Origin: Datura wrightii
Taxonomy: Eukaryota > Streptophyta > Magnoliopsida > Solanales > Solanaceae
Reading direction: 5' to 3'
Length of the DNA stretch: 64,000 bases
Assembly (NCBI GenBank): GCA_035772735.1
Contig: JASDFA010000001.1
Location: 55,629,001-55,693,000 of the forward strand
Shown in pieces: positions 45,618 to 57,748 of this stretch. Numbering within the stretch: the first letter of the stretch is position 1; the number at the start of each line of letters is the position of its first letter. A program made the translations under genes and the position numbers. The notes below the pieces were generated by a model, which was not told the origin of the DNA, made no database searches, and worked only from the letters and a program-made list of their open reading frames with translations.

Positions 45618-47540
45618 TGTAGTACCCCAAAAGCCCTAAGATCAGACCCAAGGATTGAAATGGAGAAAAGCAGAATTTTCTGCACCAGGTCACTAGAAGA
45701 CTCATCCAGTGACCCGTGAGGTGCACCACGAGTCATTAAGTCACTCTTGGGGTGGAGGGTGGACTTGGTTGAATTATTGGATTTAGGCCTAACCACAACT
45801 GAGGCCACAAGTCGTGGTCAGGACCACGAGTCGTCAAGTCACTTGTGGCCTAAGGATGGGATGAAGTGGAAATTTGGTAAGTGTTGGGCACGACTTTGTC
45901 ACCACGAGTCATTGGGTAGACCACAAGTCGTGGTGTCCCTCGTGGTGACCCTCAGAGGGATGATTTTAGTATTGGCCACGAGAAGTAGACCACAAGTCAA
46001 GGTGTTGAGGACGAATTGTCCAGTCCCTCATTGGGACTGGCAGTGTATTTTTCCCTGCAAAATAATTAAGGGCTTTTCCGTAATTCCTAAGTTCGTAAGG
46101 CCTAAAATGCATTGTTTTAATCTCAGTTAGGATTGTTTTAAGAGGGTTCAACCCATACTAAATCACTCACCTCCATGCATGCAAGACTAGAAGTTTCCTA
46201 GGGGTGATCAAGGATAAAATCCATCAATTCTACTTCAATTTCCTTTGGGAACTCAAGGAAGAGTGTAAGATCAATTTACCCAGGTGTGTGAGTCTACGAA
46301 TGAGAATTCTTTTCACTCTCATGCTCAAAATTCTTCTCCATTCAATGAATCTCAATTCTTGATTTAAGTTTCATGATCTTATGTGGTTTACCCCAATTCT
46401 TGTGAATCCTCTAGGACCTATCTATGGGTCGATTCCATTCATATATCAAATCATGTTTTATGATCTATGGGCATATTTTATAACTATTTTTTATTTTAAA
46501 TGTGTGGTTTAAAATTTAATTGAATTATGCCCAAGTGTGCATGCTTCATGAAGAGTCAAGTTATGATCCTCTTATGAATTTGATGCTATCAAGTCTAAAT
46601 TATGATTTACGATTTATGTTATGAATTCTCTTAAAGAATTCATCATGGATTTATCAATATCAAGTATGTACATCTTTTGCATGTATGCATGGATTTCATG
46701 ATTTAGGAATTTGTGACTCTTGGCATACTCATGGGCCCTTATTTATGGAAAATCATGTATTTCAAGTATGATCAAGTACGTTGTGTTGTATGTGTCCATG
46801 GAATTCATGAATGATTTACTATTATGATATGAGCCTCATGTGCATGTTTTTGAGAGCAGTTTCTAGCACCGAGTAGACCCGGCGTTCAGGTAAACCCTGT
46901 GGTCTCAGAACTACGTACCGCCATAGGTTTATATATACAAATGCTAATGTTATTGGATCCCTGTGATAACACATTATGCACACCCATTTCCTGGCAAGCC
47001 TGGGACGACTCTGTCTACTTGAGCGAGGTAGTTGAGGAATCATGTAAGCTCTATCATAATGGTGTCAGTTATGACGAGTCCTCCCATTGTTTCTCATGAT
47101 TTATGCTTTGTCACGTTATGTTACTTTGTCACAAGTTATGTTTTATAAAGTTTTCTCTTATGATTATGAATGGTTTACGAAAGGTTTGAAAACCTTGAGC
47201 CCTTATGTGTACATTACGATATTTACTTAATAATAATGTGGTCCTACTCATATGAACTCTAATGTGTTTTAATTGTCTGTTTTTTACTTACCTTGCATTT
47301 CACGTACTGACCGTATACTCTATGTTGTATCGTTTCATGATATAGGCCCTGACGTTCAGATTCAGCCCTACCATTAGCTGATTGTCAGAGTTCACATCCC
47401 TCAGCCAGTGTTGGTGGGTCCTCATACTTCGAGCACATTCTATCGTTTATAGTTATGTTCCTTCAGTTACAACCTTTTGTCGAGCTAGTTGGGGATGTTG
47501 TCCCATCTGCTCATCAGTTATGTTAGAGGCTACTCATACA
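45618..47540 (+). repeat. E9 3' LTR, truncated by E11
   Basis: Starts TGTAGTACCCCAAAAGCCCT. It is collinear with 29454-31013 plus 40012-40320 and broken at 47540. It contains the inverted repeat TCGTGGTC-AG-GACCACGA at 45812-45829 and the stem-loop at 47326-47344. The 127-codon frame 45747-46130 falls across the palindromic block and is not a gene. Confidence 0.88.
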
Positions 47541-49914
47541 TTTCATGACCCGAGTCTAAACGCTGGATGAGACACGATACTTGGTGCAACAAGTAATCCC
47601 AAGCCAGCCCATGGTCTATCATTACACTGGTAACTGAATAAACATAAGCGCAAGCTTTAAATAAATAAAACCTTTTAAGAAAAACTGATTTAACAAGAGG
47701 CAATACATATGATAAATAATACTGGAACAGAGGCAATACATATGATAAATAATACTGGAAATCTATGTCTATGCCTGAAAGCCATCTACTCAATGATGAG
47801 TTGCTGAGACAAGCCCCCAGCTAACTCAAAAATCTAACTGAAAGTAACTAACTGAAAATAAATATCATCCTTGAAAGATGAAGACTCACCAAATGTTGTT
47901 GCTAATACGTATGAGGGGAACTACTGATGATGCTAGGACTGAGAACCTGCACCTGTATCATGATACGATACAAAATAGGAGGTATGCGTCAGTACTTTGA
48001 ATGTATTGAGCAAGTGAGAGATATAATAAGCATGAAAGAACAAGTAACTGAACTAAAATGACATAATATGACCAACTGAAATACTGAAAACTAATACAAC
48101 TGAAGAATAACTGATATGGTCAATAATGACCCTGATTGATGGTCATAGACATGTCCTGCATCTGAGATACTGAACTGAGCTAAATTGAACTGAACTGAAC
48201 TGAGTAGAGACCGTACTGACTAGTGGGAGAGTTTATAACCGACATATAACAACTTGAGCAAAACATGGAGTTTTATGTATATGCCCCATCGATAGGACCT
48301 AATATACCTTGCTAGTATATAAAGGAAGGAACTAGGTGATCACAAATCTAGGACCCGATGGGCCAAGTAACCTACAGTGGCAGCGTAGTTCTTGGAACAT
48401 GTGTGCACTAAAACTCCGGTCTGCTTGGTGCGAAGTACTACTCCCACTGGATAAATCCTAAATTTGTTTACTAAATTTATAGCCCGAAGCTGGGGCCCAA
48501 GACTAAATTAGGGACACTTATCTGGAAGTACCCTAAGAGTTTTGTCAGACCGAATACTGTAACTAGTGTTCTAAAACTGGTCAGAGCTTCTTATCTGGAA
48601 GCATCGTAACCGTCTAAAGAACAAACTAATAACTAATTCTGATAACTAATATCTAGGAGGCATTACTGACATCTCAAAAAACACTATAGTCAAACTGATC
48701 AGCTGACCTTACTGAAATGTACTAAAGATATTAACATCATCCCTGAAACCGGCAACCATGCAACTGACTTAGCATTTAGCTGATAATAACAACATGGAAT
48801 TCCCAACATTGATAGAGTCAACCAACATTATGTCTATACAATTATGCAATACCCTAATTTCTGTATTCAAGAACTAGGGCTAAAACCCAATTACAGGAAG
48901 CAAGTATCAACATGATCTCTAAGTAATTGAAATATAGCAGCTAACAATATGAACAACATTCCACATGAATTGGATCGTATTTAGACTAAAAAATTACTAA
49001 ATTTCGAAACCTCAGGGCTAGGACTACTAAGAAAATTTAAATGGGATTTGGGGTACAAGGGACGCACAATTCCCTTGCTAAATTCTCACATACCTGTTGA
49101 TTAAAACTCCGAAGAAAACCCTTAAAAAGATATGAGAAGGAGTCGAACCCTTGCTCCTGCTCTGTGCTTTCTGACTAAGTTCTACATTCTAACTTTTGAG
49201 GGAATGAGAGGAATGAAGAGTGAACATTGATTACCCCTCAAAATCCCCTGAATATAACCCAAATGAAGTATTTTAGGGATTAAAAAGGTGAAAAATTACA
49301 AAATTGCCCCTGAAAAAATTTGGAAAACTACCCAACAGGGACTAAAGGGTCACACAACGAGTTGTTGGTTGACAACAAAACTCGTTGGGACCAGTCATCG
49401 GTACTGGGCCTAGAAACAGGGCTCACTGGATTGGGAGATGGAAAGAGACCAATCGTTGGTACATCCCGTTGTCACTAGAAGGACAAACTTAGCCCCTCTA
49501 CTACGAACGACACAATGACTCATTTGTAGAACCAACGGGTCATTGCATCTGCTCGTGGTCAACACTATCTTGACCTGAGGGGTTGTTGGTTTAGGGAACG
49601 GATTGAAACAAGGACTCGTTGGTGTAAACCGCGAGTCGTTAGTCCCACTCCTTCGTTCAGGGTAAGGTCTAGCAGGTTTCTGGACCTGGGATACAACGGA
49701 CAATAGGACGACTCGTCACTCCTTTAAATTGGTCGTCCTATGCCTTGTTAGTTCCCAAAAGGAAATCTATAGGACAGACAATGACTCAGACAACAGTCCA
49801 TTATAGGTGACAATGATTTGTTGTCTAGGTCGTTCTGTGAAAAAAAAAATTTGGTTCTTTCTGTTTTTTCATGCATAGTCTGAGTTTGGTCTAGAAAAGT
49901 TTCGGGGTGTTACA
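47541..49914 (-). repeat. E11 3' LTR, 2.4 kb
   Basis: Minus strand: TGTAACACCCCGAAACTTTT at 49914 to GGTCATGAAA at 47541 (expected TGACA decayed). It contains the stem-loop at 47954-47972 and gactcgt/acgagt motifs at 49340-49800. Its nearest relative in the window is the solo LTR E12, not the LTR at the other end of the element (57321 onward). Confidence 0.8.
47696..47760. repeat. 33-bp perfect tandem duplication
   Basis: Units 47696-47728 and 47729-47760 of gaggcaatacatatgataaa plus following bases, with no differences except the truncated last base. The identity suggests it arose recently. Confidence 0.95.
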
Positions 49915-50159
49915 ATATCTCCCTCTTGGGATCATTCATCCTCGAATGCAGGCTAAAACTACTGGGAAACTGGGAAAAGAGTTGGAATTCCCAGACTGAG
50001 ACTATGAACTAATTTCTGAAGGAATGACTGACTCCTAACTGATTTAACCATGCTAACTGAGTTAATTCAACTAGGATGCATATTTAAAATATGAATAAAG
50101 TTGATGAGTACGGAACTAAATAGAATATTGAGAAGGAATTTAACACCTTATGATGGAAC
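49915..50159 (-). other. E11 polypurine tract and 3' untranslated region
   Basis: On the minus strand cattcgaggatgaatgatcc is followed by CCAAGAGGGAGATAT (49915-49930) against the LTR at 49914. The rest is non-coding. Confidence 0.8.
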
Positions 50160-51360
50160 TGAACTAGAAGGGAATAAATAAGGGTATTTGGCCATCATGT
50201 CTGCTTTTGCCTTCCATGTGGCTCCCTCAACTAGCTAGTTCCTCCACAACACTTTTACTAAAGCGACTTCCTTATTTCTCAGCTTACAAACCTGACGTTC
50301 TAAGATCTGAATTGGGACCTCTTTGTAAGAGAGACTATCCTTCACCCTAGACTATCTAGTGGCATAGCTGATGTCGGATCACCAATGTACTTCTTCAACA
50401 ATGACACATGGAAGACTGGGTGTGCAGATGCTAACTCCGAAGGTAATTCTAACTCATAGGCCACATTGCCAATTCGCCTCAAAATCCTATAGGGTCCTAC
50501 ATACCTCAGAATGCATTTTCCTTTCTTTCAAAACCTCATCATCCCTTTCATGGATGAAATTTTAAGATAAACCCAATCTTCTACAACAAATTCTAACTCT
50601 CTTCTCCTCACATCATCATAGGATTTCTGTCATCTTTGAGTTGTTTTAAACCTCTCCCTGATAAGTTGCACTTTCGGCATAGCTTCATGGACTGAGTTTG
50701 GCCCTATCAAGGTAACTTCACCAACTTCAAACCACCCTATAGGAGACTTACACCTCCGACCATGTAATGCCTTAAACGGGGCCATCTGAATACTGGAGTG
50801 GCAGTTGTTGTTGTACGCAAACTCGATGAGAGGTAGATGATCATCCCAACTGCCCTTGAAGTCGATCACATAAGCTCTCAACATACTAACATCTGAATAG
50901 TCCGCTAAGCTTGTCCATCAATCTGAGGGTGAAAAGCAATGCTGAGCTTGACCTGAGTACCGAGTCCCTTCTGAAATGACTTCCAGAAATGCCAGGTGAA
51001 GTGGGTACTCTATCTGAAATGATGGAAAAGGGAACTCCATGTAGTCTGACCATTTCACGAATGTACAGCCTAGCATAATCCTCAAGTGAGTCCGTAGTTT
51101 TAACTGGGAGGAAATGTGTTGACTTGGTCATCCGATCTACTATCACCCAAATTGAGTCATATTGTCGGCGAGAATGAGATAGACCTGTAATGAAGTCCAT
51201 ATTCAGTTCTTCCTATTTCCATATGGGTAAGCTGATATCCTGAGTCATACCTACAGGTCTCTAATGTTCCACCTTAACCTGTTGGCAGTTCGGGCACTTG
51301 TCCACAAATTCTGTAATGTCTCTTTTCATGTCGTTCCACCAGTAGATATCTCGTAGGTCA
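50160..51360 (-). pseudogene. E11 integrase with chromodomain
   Basis: Minus strand. Zinc-binding region near 51270-51360; core at 50886-51200 (MDFITGLSHSRRQYDSIWVI, VDRMTKSTHFLPVK, LHGVPFSIISD); then 50630-50884 (DFKGSWDDHLPLIEFAYNNN, SPIGWFEVGE). The chromodomain lies at 50160-50340 (L-R-N-K-E-V, then ATWKAKADMMAKYP; a TAG precedes the last segment). Frameshifts near 50885, 50980 and 50400. Relatives insert preferentially into heterochromatin. Confidence 0.87.
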
Positions 51361-51640
51361 TGATACATTTTAGTGGAACCTGGGTCGATAGAATATCTAG
51401 AGATGTGTGCTTCTGCCATTATTTTCTGTCTCATGTCACCTTCATCCGGTACATAAAGTCTGCCCTAGTAAGGAATCACACCATCTCCCCCCTTGGAGAA
51501 AGCCTCCACTTCTTTTCTGAGAACTGCTTCTATCATCTTAAACAGAATGGGATCTTCATCCTGCTTTGACTTAAATTTAACAACTACAGAGGAATCTGAC
51601 CCACTCTACAGTACTACTCCGCCCTCAGCTGAATCGACCA
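51361..51640 (-). pseudogene. E11 pre-integrase region
   Basis: The linker between RNase H and integrase, degraded. It contains phrases comparable to the E9 linker (KARQDEDPI type, near 51545) in changing frames with stops. Little more can be said. Confidence 0.6.
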
Positions 51641-52344
51641 ATTGCACTCCTAACTAAGCTAACCGATGAATATCCTTCGCCAATTCCTTTCTGCCCTCTT
51701 CAACATGAGAAACGCTCCAAATGGACATCCTGCTTAGGGCATCAGCCACCACATTGTCCTTGCCCAGGTAGTATAGCACACTCATGTCATAATCCTTCAA
51801 TAACTCCAACCACCTTCTTTGAAGAAGGTTTAAATCTTTCTTACTAAATACGTACTGAAGAATTGTGGTAAGTCCAAATATCCACAAGGACCCCATAAAG
51901 ATAATGCCTCTATATCTTTAATGCAAACACCACCACTACCAATTCAAGGTCATGAGTCGGATAAGTATTCTCATGAACTTTGAGTTGTCTGGAGGCATAA
52001 GCTATCACCTTACCTGGCTACATCAGAACACAACCGAGGCCAACTTTGGAACCATCACAATAGGCCACAGATCAATTTGTTCCTTTCGATAAGATCAAAA
52101 TTTGAGCTGTATTGAATCGAGTCTTCAAATTCTCAAAACTCTTCTCACACGCCTTTGACCAATGAAACTTCACCTTTTTATGAGTTATCTTAGCCAGAGG
52201 AGATGTAATAGAGGAGAATACTTCTACAAACCGTCGGTAATAAACAGTTAGACATAGGAAACTTCTAATATTTGTTGGGGAAGTAGGTCTGGGCCAGTCT
52301 TTTGCCGCTACTAACTTTTGAGGATCTACCTTAATACCCTTACC
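51641..52344 (-). pseudogene. E11 RNase H and RT connection
   Basis: Minus strand. Contains LLKDYDMSVLYYLGKDNVVA (51740-51800), then the RNase H with damaged D-H-K-S region near 51870 and CVLM-type and GKVIAYASRQLK-type segments at about 51960-52080. The connection lies near 52200-52330 (RRFVEVFSSI-like). Several frameshifts. Confidence 0.78.
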
Positions 52345-53036
52345 TTAGACCATGTGACCAAGAAAAGTCACAGACTTCAACTTGAATTCACATTTGCTGA
52401 ATTTAGCGAACAACGGGCGGTCTCTGAGCGTCTGTACCACTATCCTCAGATGGTTATCATGTTCTTCCTTGTTTGTGGAGTATACCAGAATGTCATCAAG
52501 GAATACAAAGACGAACATGTCTAGATACTCTTTGAATACCCTGTTCATTAGGTCCATGAAAGTTGTAGGGGCATTAGTTAGTCCAAAGGACATAACTGCA
52601 AATTCATAGTAATTATACCTAGTTTTGAAAGCTATTTTCGGTATGTCACATTCTCTGACTCTAGGCTGGTGATACCCCAACCTAAGATCTACCTTGGAAA
52701 AACAACTGGCTCCTTGAAGCTGATGGATCATGTCGTAAATCCTAGGTAGGGGATACCTTTTCTTAACTATAACATTGTTCAGTTGATGGTAGTCGATACA
52801 CATTCTAAGAGTACCATCTTTCTTTCACACGAACAACACTGGAGCACCCATGGAGAGATGTCGGGCCTGATAAAACCCTTATCAAGTAGATCTTTTAGTT
52901 GTTCCTTTAACTCCTTAAGCTCAATTGGAGCCATTATGTATGGAGTAATGGAGATGGGCTGAGTGACTGGAAGAAGGTCTATGCTGAAGTCCATTTCATG
53001 CTCGGGAGGGACTATTGGAAGATCTTCGGGAAACAC
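52345..53036 (-). pseudogene. E11 reverse transcriptase with intact FLDD
   Basis: The 152-codon frame 52345-52803 runs MCIDYHQLNNVIVKKRYPLP, SKVDLRLGYHQ, AVMSFGLTNAPTTFMDLMNR and FVFLDDILVYS; the catalytic F-L-D-D is at 52492-52503. Upstream, 52779-53036 carries FPEDLPIVPPEHEMDFSIDL, MAPIELKELKEQLKDLLDKG and RPDISPW. A frameshift near 52830 joins the two. This is the best-preserved RT in the window, but it is still broken. Confidence 0.92.
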
Positions 53037-53560
53037 GTCAGGGAATTCGCTAACATCTGAAACTGACTGGATAGTTGGGTCTTAATGTTGGAATCTTTGA
53101 CCCAAACTAGGTGATAGATGCACCCTTTAAAAATGAGCTTCCTTTCCTTAAGGTAGGAAATAAATCGATCCTTAGGCGCAAAACTACTACCCCTCCACTC
53201 TAGAACTAGCTTATTTGAAAATCGAAATCTGATGACTCTAGCTCTACAGTCAACTAAGGCATTAGCAAAGCGTAGCCAATCCATGCCAAGAATGAGGTCG
53301 AAATAGACCATGTCTAACTCTACTAGATCAACTAGAATGACATTACTCAATTGTGAGACTGGGCAGTTTCTATACACCCGGCTGGCTCTAACTGACTCAC
53401 CAACTAGGGTAGAGACTGAGAATGGTTCTCAGAGGACTTCCGGATTGATTTCAAACTGGATAGCTACATAGGGAGTCATAAATGATATTGTGGCTCCTGG
53501 ATCTAGTAGGGCATACACATCTAGATAGAAGAGATGTAGCATAACCATGAACACGTTAGG
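53037..53560 (-). pseudogene. E11 protease
   Basis: Minus strand. The active site D-P-G-A (53492-53503) lies in VYALLDPGATISFMTPYVAI; then LDLILGMDWLRFANALVDCR (53012-53377 frame) and EWRGSSFAPKDRFISYLKER. A frameshift near 53420 separates the halves. Confidence 0.88.
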
Positions 53561-53957
53561 TGAGCTCTCCTGATCCTGATGAGAGGACAAACCATAAAAG
53601 CGGTTTTGGTGCTGACAGCCATCTGTACATGAATTTTTGTCCTGGTGAGCTGGACGACCTGCTGGAGCTGCTGAAGTGGTAGACTGTGATCTCCCATTCC
53701 TACTGACGAGCACTCTTTTAGCCGGTGACCTAGCTGTCACACCCAAAACAACCCTCTTTTCCCTAGAGGCATTCACCGGGATGATTCTTACCACACTTAA
53801 GGCAAGCTGGATAACGGTTGCTTGCACTGTAACTATGGGACTGAGAGCTAGATGCTCCACCCTTTCGATCCTTGCGAGACCAGAAAGTAGGGGCGCTGGT
53901 TGAGGTGGGTGTTGGAGTCCTCTACTATTGCTGCTGTGGGAAGCTACTGCCGTCGGA
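53561..53957 (-). pseudogene. E11 gag C-terminus with zinc knuckles
   Basis: Minus strand. One frame reads C-L-K-C-G-K-N-H-x3-C, then a TAG, then C-F-G-C followed by stops, so two zinc-knuckle-like boxes existed and the second is lost. The neighbouring frame 53429-53968 is open but is mostly the wrong frame for this domain. The gag reading continues across the solo LTR E12 to 56326 (Y-G-T-K-G-P-T-A-V). Confidence 0.75.
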
Positions 53958-53962
53958 CCTCT

Positions 53963-56325
53963 TGTCACACCCCGAGTCTATACCCTAGATGGGACATAGT
54001 ACTTGGAGTCACAAGTAACCCCAAGTCAACCTATGGTCTATCCTAATACTGGCATTCTGAGTAAAAACATAGCGGAAGATTTAAAATAATAAAATAAACA
54101 TTTATGAGAAACAACTAAATCATAAAGTTTAAAATAATTGAAACAAAGCTGAAAAAAATCGGAATCTATGTTTATTTCAGAAAGCCATCTATCTGATGAG
54201 TTGCTGGGACAGGCCCCCAGCTAACTCTAAGTCTAAATGAAATAAATGTAACTATAAGAAATAATCCTCATCCTCAAAAGATGAGTACTCAGCAATGATG
54301 CAGCTAGAAACGTTTGAGCGAGATCTGCTAATGGTGCTGAGACTTAGAACTTGCAACTGTATCATAAAATGACACAGTATAAAAGGTATGCGTCTGTACT
54401 TTGAATGTACTGAGTAAGTGAGAGAAACCATAACATAGAGAATAAAACAACTGAGTTGTAAATATATGCAATGACCGACTGAAATACTGATATTGAATAA
54501 AATGTGATATGCTGAGATGGTCAAAATGACCTTGTCTGATGGTCAAAGACATGCCATAAACTTGAGATACTAATCTAAAATACTGTACTGAACTGATCTA
54601 AACTGACTAATTTGAGACTGAACTGAATTGACTAGTGTGAGAATCTATAACCGACATATAACCACGTGAGCTAGACGTAGAATCCGATGTATACACCCCA
54701 TCGATAGGACCCAATATACCTTGCCAGGGTAAAAAGGCATGAACTGAGTGATCAAAGGTCCGGGGCCATGAGGCCAATGAAATATAACCTACGGTGGCAA
54801 CGTAGATTTGGGAACCTAGGTGCGCTGGAACCCCGATCAACTCGGTGCTAAGTCCTACTAACACTGCATAGTCATAGACTGACTACTAAGCTGATAGCTT
54901 AAAACTGGGGCCCAAGAATAAGTCAGGGATACCTATCTAAAAGTACCCTAAGGGTCTTATTGGACTGTATTCTGTAACTGGTGTTCTAAGATTGGTCAGA
55001 GCTGCTTATCTAGAAGTATCGTAATCGTCTAAAGAACCAACTAAAATCTGATAACTGATATTTGGGAGGCACCACTGACACCTCAAGAAAAGACTATAGT
55101 CAAAGTGATTAGCTAACATTTCTATATTATACCCTATATGCTAATAATTGATTGAGACTGGACTAACAAACATCTGACTAAATTCTCAACATTTTCTAGT
55201 AATATGGGAAACCCAACTGATAAAATCAGGCCACAAGGAATAACTAGTCCAACAGGAAAAATTCTAGTTTACTGAATTCAAAGATAGGGCTAAAACAATT
55301 CTTAGAAGAATGAGTATTAACATGATACTAGGTAGTAGAATATAACAACAATCAACATAGACAACATTTCACATGCTATAAACGATGTCTAACATATAAT
55401 TTAAACACATTCGAAAGTTTCAGGGCAAGAAGTAATAGACAAGATAGAGAAGTTTTTTGGGGACACAAGGGAAGAACTATTCCCTTGTTGAATTCCCACA
55501 TGCCTGGTTTAGAAATCCCTGAGAGAATCCCTTGAAAAATTTGAGGACAAATTTGATTGCCCTAGCTTTTGCTCTATGTCTTTTTGATAGAAATTTGATG
55601 TTCTAACATTTGAGGGGATGTGATAAATAAAGTAAAACGTCTGTTACCCCCTCTAAAACCCTATATTTAAACCCAAAACGACGTATTTTAAAGTCTAGGA
55701 GTTTAGGAAATTACGTAAAATTCTCTTGGAAATTCGTAGGAAAAAGGACCCTGCCAGTCCTCACGTGGCACTCCATGAGTTTTGAGGTTAGGGAAGACTC
55801 ATGGTGCCCAATTGTGATGTGCACTTGAAGTTTTCTACAGATTCCCCAACCTGCCAACGACTGACTTGATGAGTCATCAGGAGACCTAACGAGTCGTGAT
55901 GTCTTTCGCTGCCATTGAATCAAAATTCCTCTTCAGGGGTCACCACGGCTACTAGACGATTCGTTAGCGGTGACCGTGACTCCTGTTCACCTCCCATAGT
56001 CGTCACTGTCGAAAACCACCTGCGGTCACCATGGGAGACACCATGACTCGTGGTGAGGATCCGTTAAGTGCACTGCCCAAATTTTGCAACTTTCAGTCAA
56101 CCTTTGACCAGGAATCACATAAAAACTCATGGTGTTTACCATGACTCGCGGTTACTCAATTTCCCAATTTTTCAACCAAGTCCAGACCCTTCCCCATGAG
56201 TCACTCCACATCTCGTGGCCTACCACACGGGTCATAGGACGACTCATTCTGTGACCTGGTGCAGAAAATCTTATTTTCTATATTTCATCACCCGGGTTTG
56301 ATCTTAGAGTTTTCGAGGCATTACA
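53963..56325 (-). mobile_element. E12: solo LTR inserted in E11 gag
   Basis: A single LTR of 2363 bp, TGTAATGCCTCGAAAACTCT (minus, from 56325) to GGGGTGTGACA (53963). It is flanked by cctct (53958-53962) and ccttt (56326-56330), a 5-bp duplication with one transition. Both flanks are E11 gag in the same frame, so no internal region was ever rejoined; this is the product of LTR-LTR recombination. It contains the stem-loop at 54358-54376 and palindromic motifs at 55750-56240. No gene lies in it. Confidence 0.92.
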
Positions 56326-57098
56326 CCTTTGGTGCCATAATCTGATTGACAAGCTCTAGAACTCTTGTTCTCCTACTCCATATCTTTCAACTTTTCTGCC
56401 TCAATCTGCTGGGCATGAACGATGAGGCTGGAGAGGTCAATGTCCTTAATGAGCATTATGGTCCTACATTCCTTAAGTACCAGGTGTGATACCCCATTGA
56501 CGAACTTAAGCATGCGAGCCTTTGGCTCTGCTACCATCTCTGGAGCATACCTCAACAACCGAGTGAACTCTAATGCATATTCCTCCATGGTCCTGTTATC
56601 CTGCTTTAAGTTCATGAACTCTACGACCTTAGCCTCTCTTACCTATCGAGGGAAGAATCTATCTAGAAATGTTATGGTGAGCTCTTCCCACTCTACTAGT
56701 TCTACTCCTGCTAGCCTCCTTTCCTTCCATTGGTCGTACCAAATCTTAGCCACCCCTTTCAACTGGTAGGCAGCCAGATCAGCACTCCCTGCGGAACTAA
56801 CACCCATAATCCGGGTGATGTTCTGCACCTCATCTAAAAATTCCTATGGGTCCTCTCCCACCTTGGATCCAAGAAAAGCTGGAGGATTTATTTGGGTCAA
56901 ATCCCAAATCCTAGCAGCTACTTTGGACCCGTTTGTGTTCACTGGAACCACCTACTGGTTCACTTGATTAGTCACTGTCTGAGCCAGCAACTGGATTGCC
57001 GCTCTCAATTTTGCTGATGACACATGGTCATCTTGAGGGGCTGCTGGAACAGCTAGAATAGGCCGAGCCCTTCTTCCATTTCCTCGTCTGGGAGGCAT
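56326..57098 (-). pseudogene. E11 gag N-terminus and capsid
   Basis: ATG at 57098 (MPPRRGNGRRARP), a TAG about 40 codons later, then the capsid (PPAFLGSKVGEDP-like near 56850-56885, ITRIMGVSSAGSADLAAYQL, KIWYDQWKERRLAGVELVEW, EEYALEFTRLLRYAPEMVAE). The segment ends at the E12 insertion. It is relatively well conserved, with few stops. Confidence 0.88.
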
Positions 57099-57320
57099 AG
57101 TTTCAATGTAAAAAAAATATAGCATGAGTTAGGAGAATATTTCTGGAATTGAACTTGAACGCACGATAAGGAATATGAACAAAAGAGAGTTTTCCTAATA
57201 ACGTCTCATAGCCTCCCCGTCATATGTGTGTCGTAGCTTCACACCCATGAAAAGGACTCTACTTTGCATGGCCTTCATGTATCCTAGGATACTCTAAACC
57301 AACTACTTTGATACCAAGTT
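57099..57320 (-). other. E11 leader and primer binding site
   Basis: On the minus strand AACTTGGTATCAAAGT (57305-57320) abuts the 5' LTR, a Met-tRNA-type site. The rest is the non-coding leader. Confidence 0.85.
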
Positions 57321-57748
57321 TGTCATGACCCGAACGTACACCCAAATTGTAGACACGGGACAAGGAACCCCGAGGGACCCCAAGTCAACCCATGGCTTAT
57401 GCATTCAACTAATCTCATTTAAATAAATGGAGTATTAAGCATAAAACATCGCAGAAATGTAACCATGACATAACATTAGAAAATAACAAACATTGGCATA
57501 AGCTGAATACTACTCATTTGTCCAAAGCCTCTAATATGTAAGATAGGTTGATGGGACAACATCCCCAACTAACCCGAGGAATACTAAAACATAGTTAAAA
57601 GGAAAGAATATCAAACGTACCTCAAAACATGAGGAGTCACCAACAAGCTAATATCGTAGGCTGGAGTGGTCTAAGGATGAGAATAAGCCTGAGATCTGGA
57701 CCCTGTATCATGAAACGATACAACATAGAAAGTATGCGGTCAGTACGT
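57321..57748 (-). repeat. E11 5' LTR, inner part
   Basis: The 3' end of the E11 5' LTR (ends GGTCATGACA on the minus strand at 57321). It carries the stem-loop at 57704-57722. It closely resembles the E9 LTR end and not the E11 3' LTR. Interrupted at 57748 by E13, target duplication tacgt (57744-57748). Confidence 0.83.

Noticed and set aside
45747..46130. 127-codon frame in the E9 3' LTR
   Set aside because: It lies across the palindromic U3 block and is not conserved as an open frame in the 5' LTR.
53429..53968. 179-codon open frame as an intact gag-protease gene
   Set aside because: Only its C-terminal part (DPGA region) is in the protease frame. The zinc-knuckle part is in another frame, and its N-terminus is read from the solo LTR E12.
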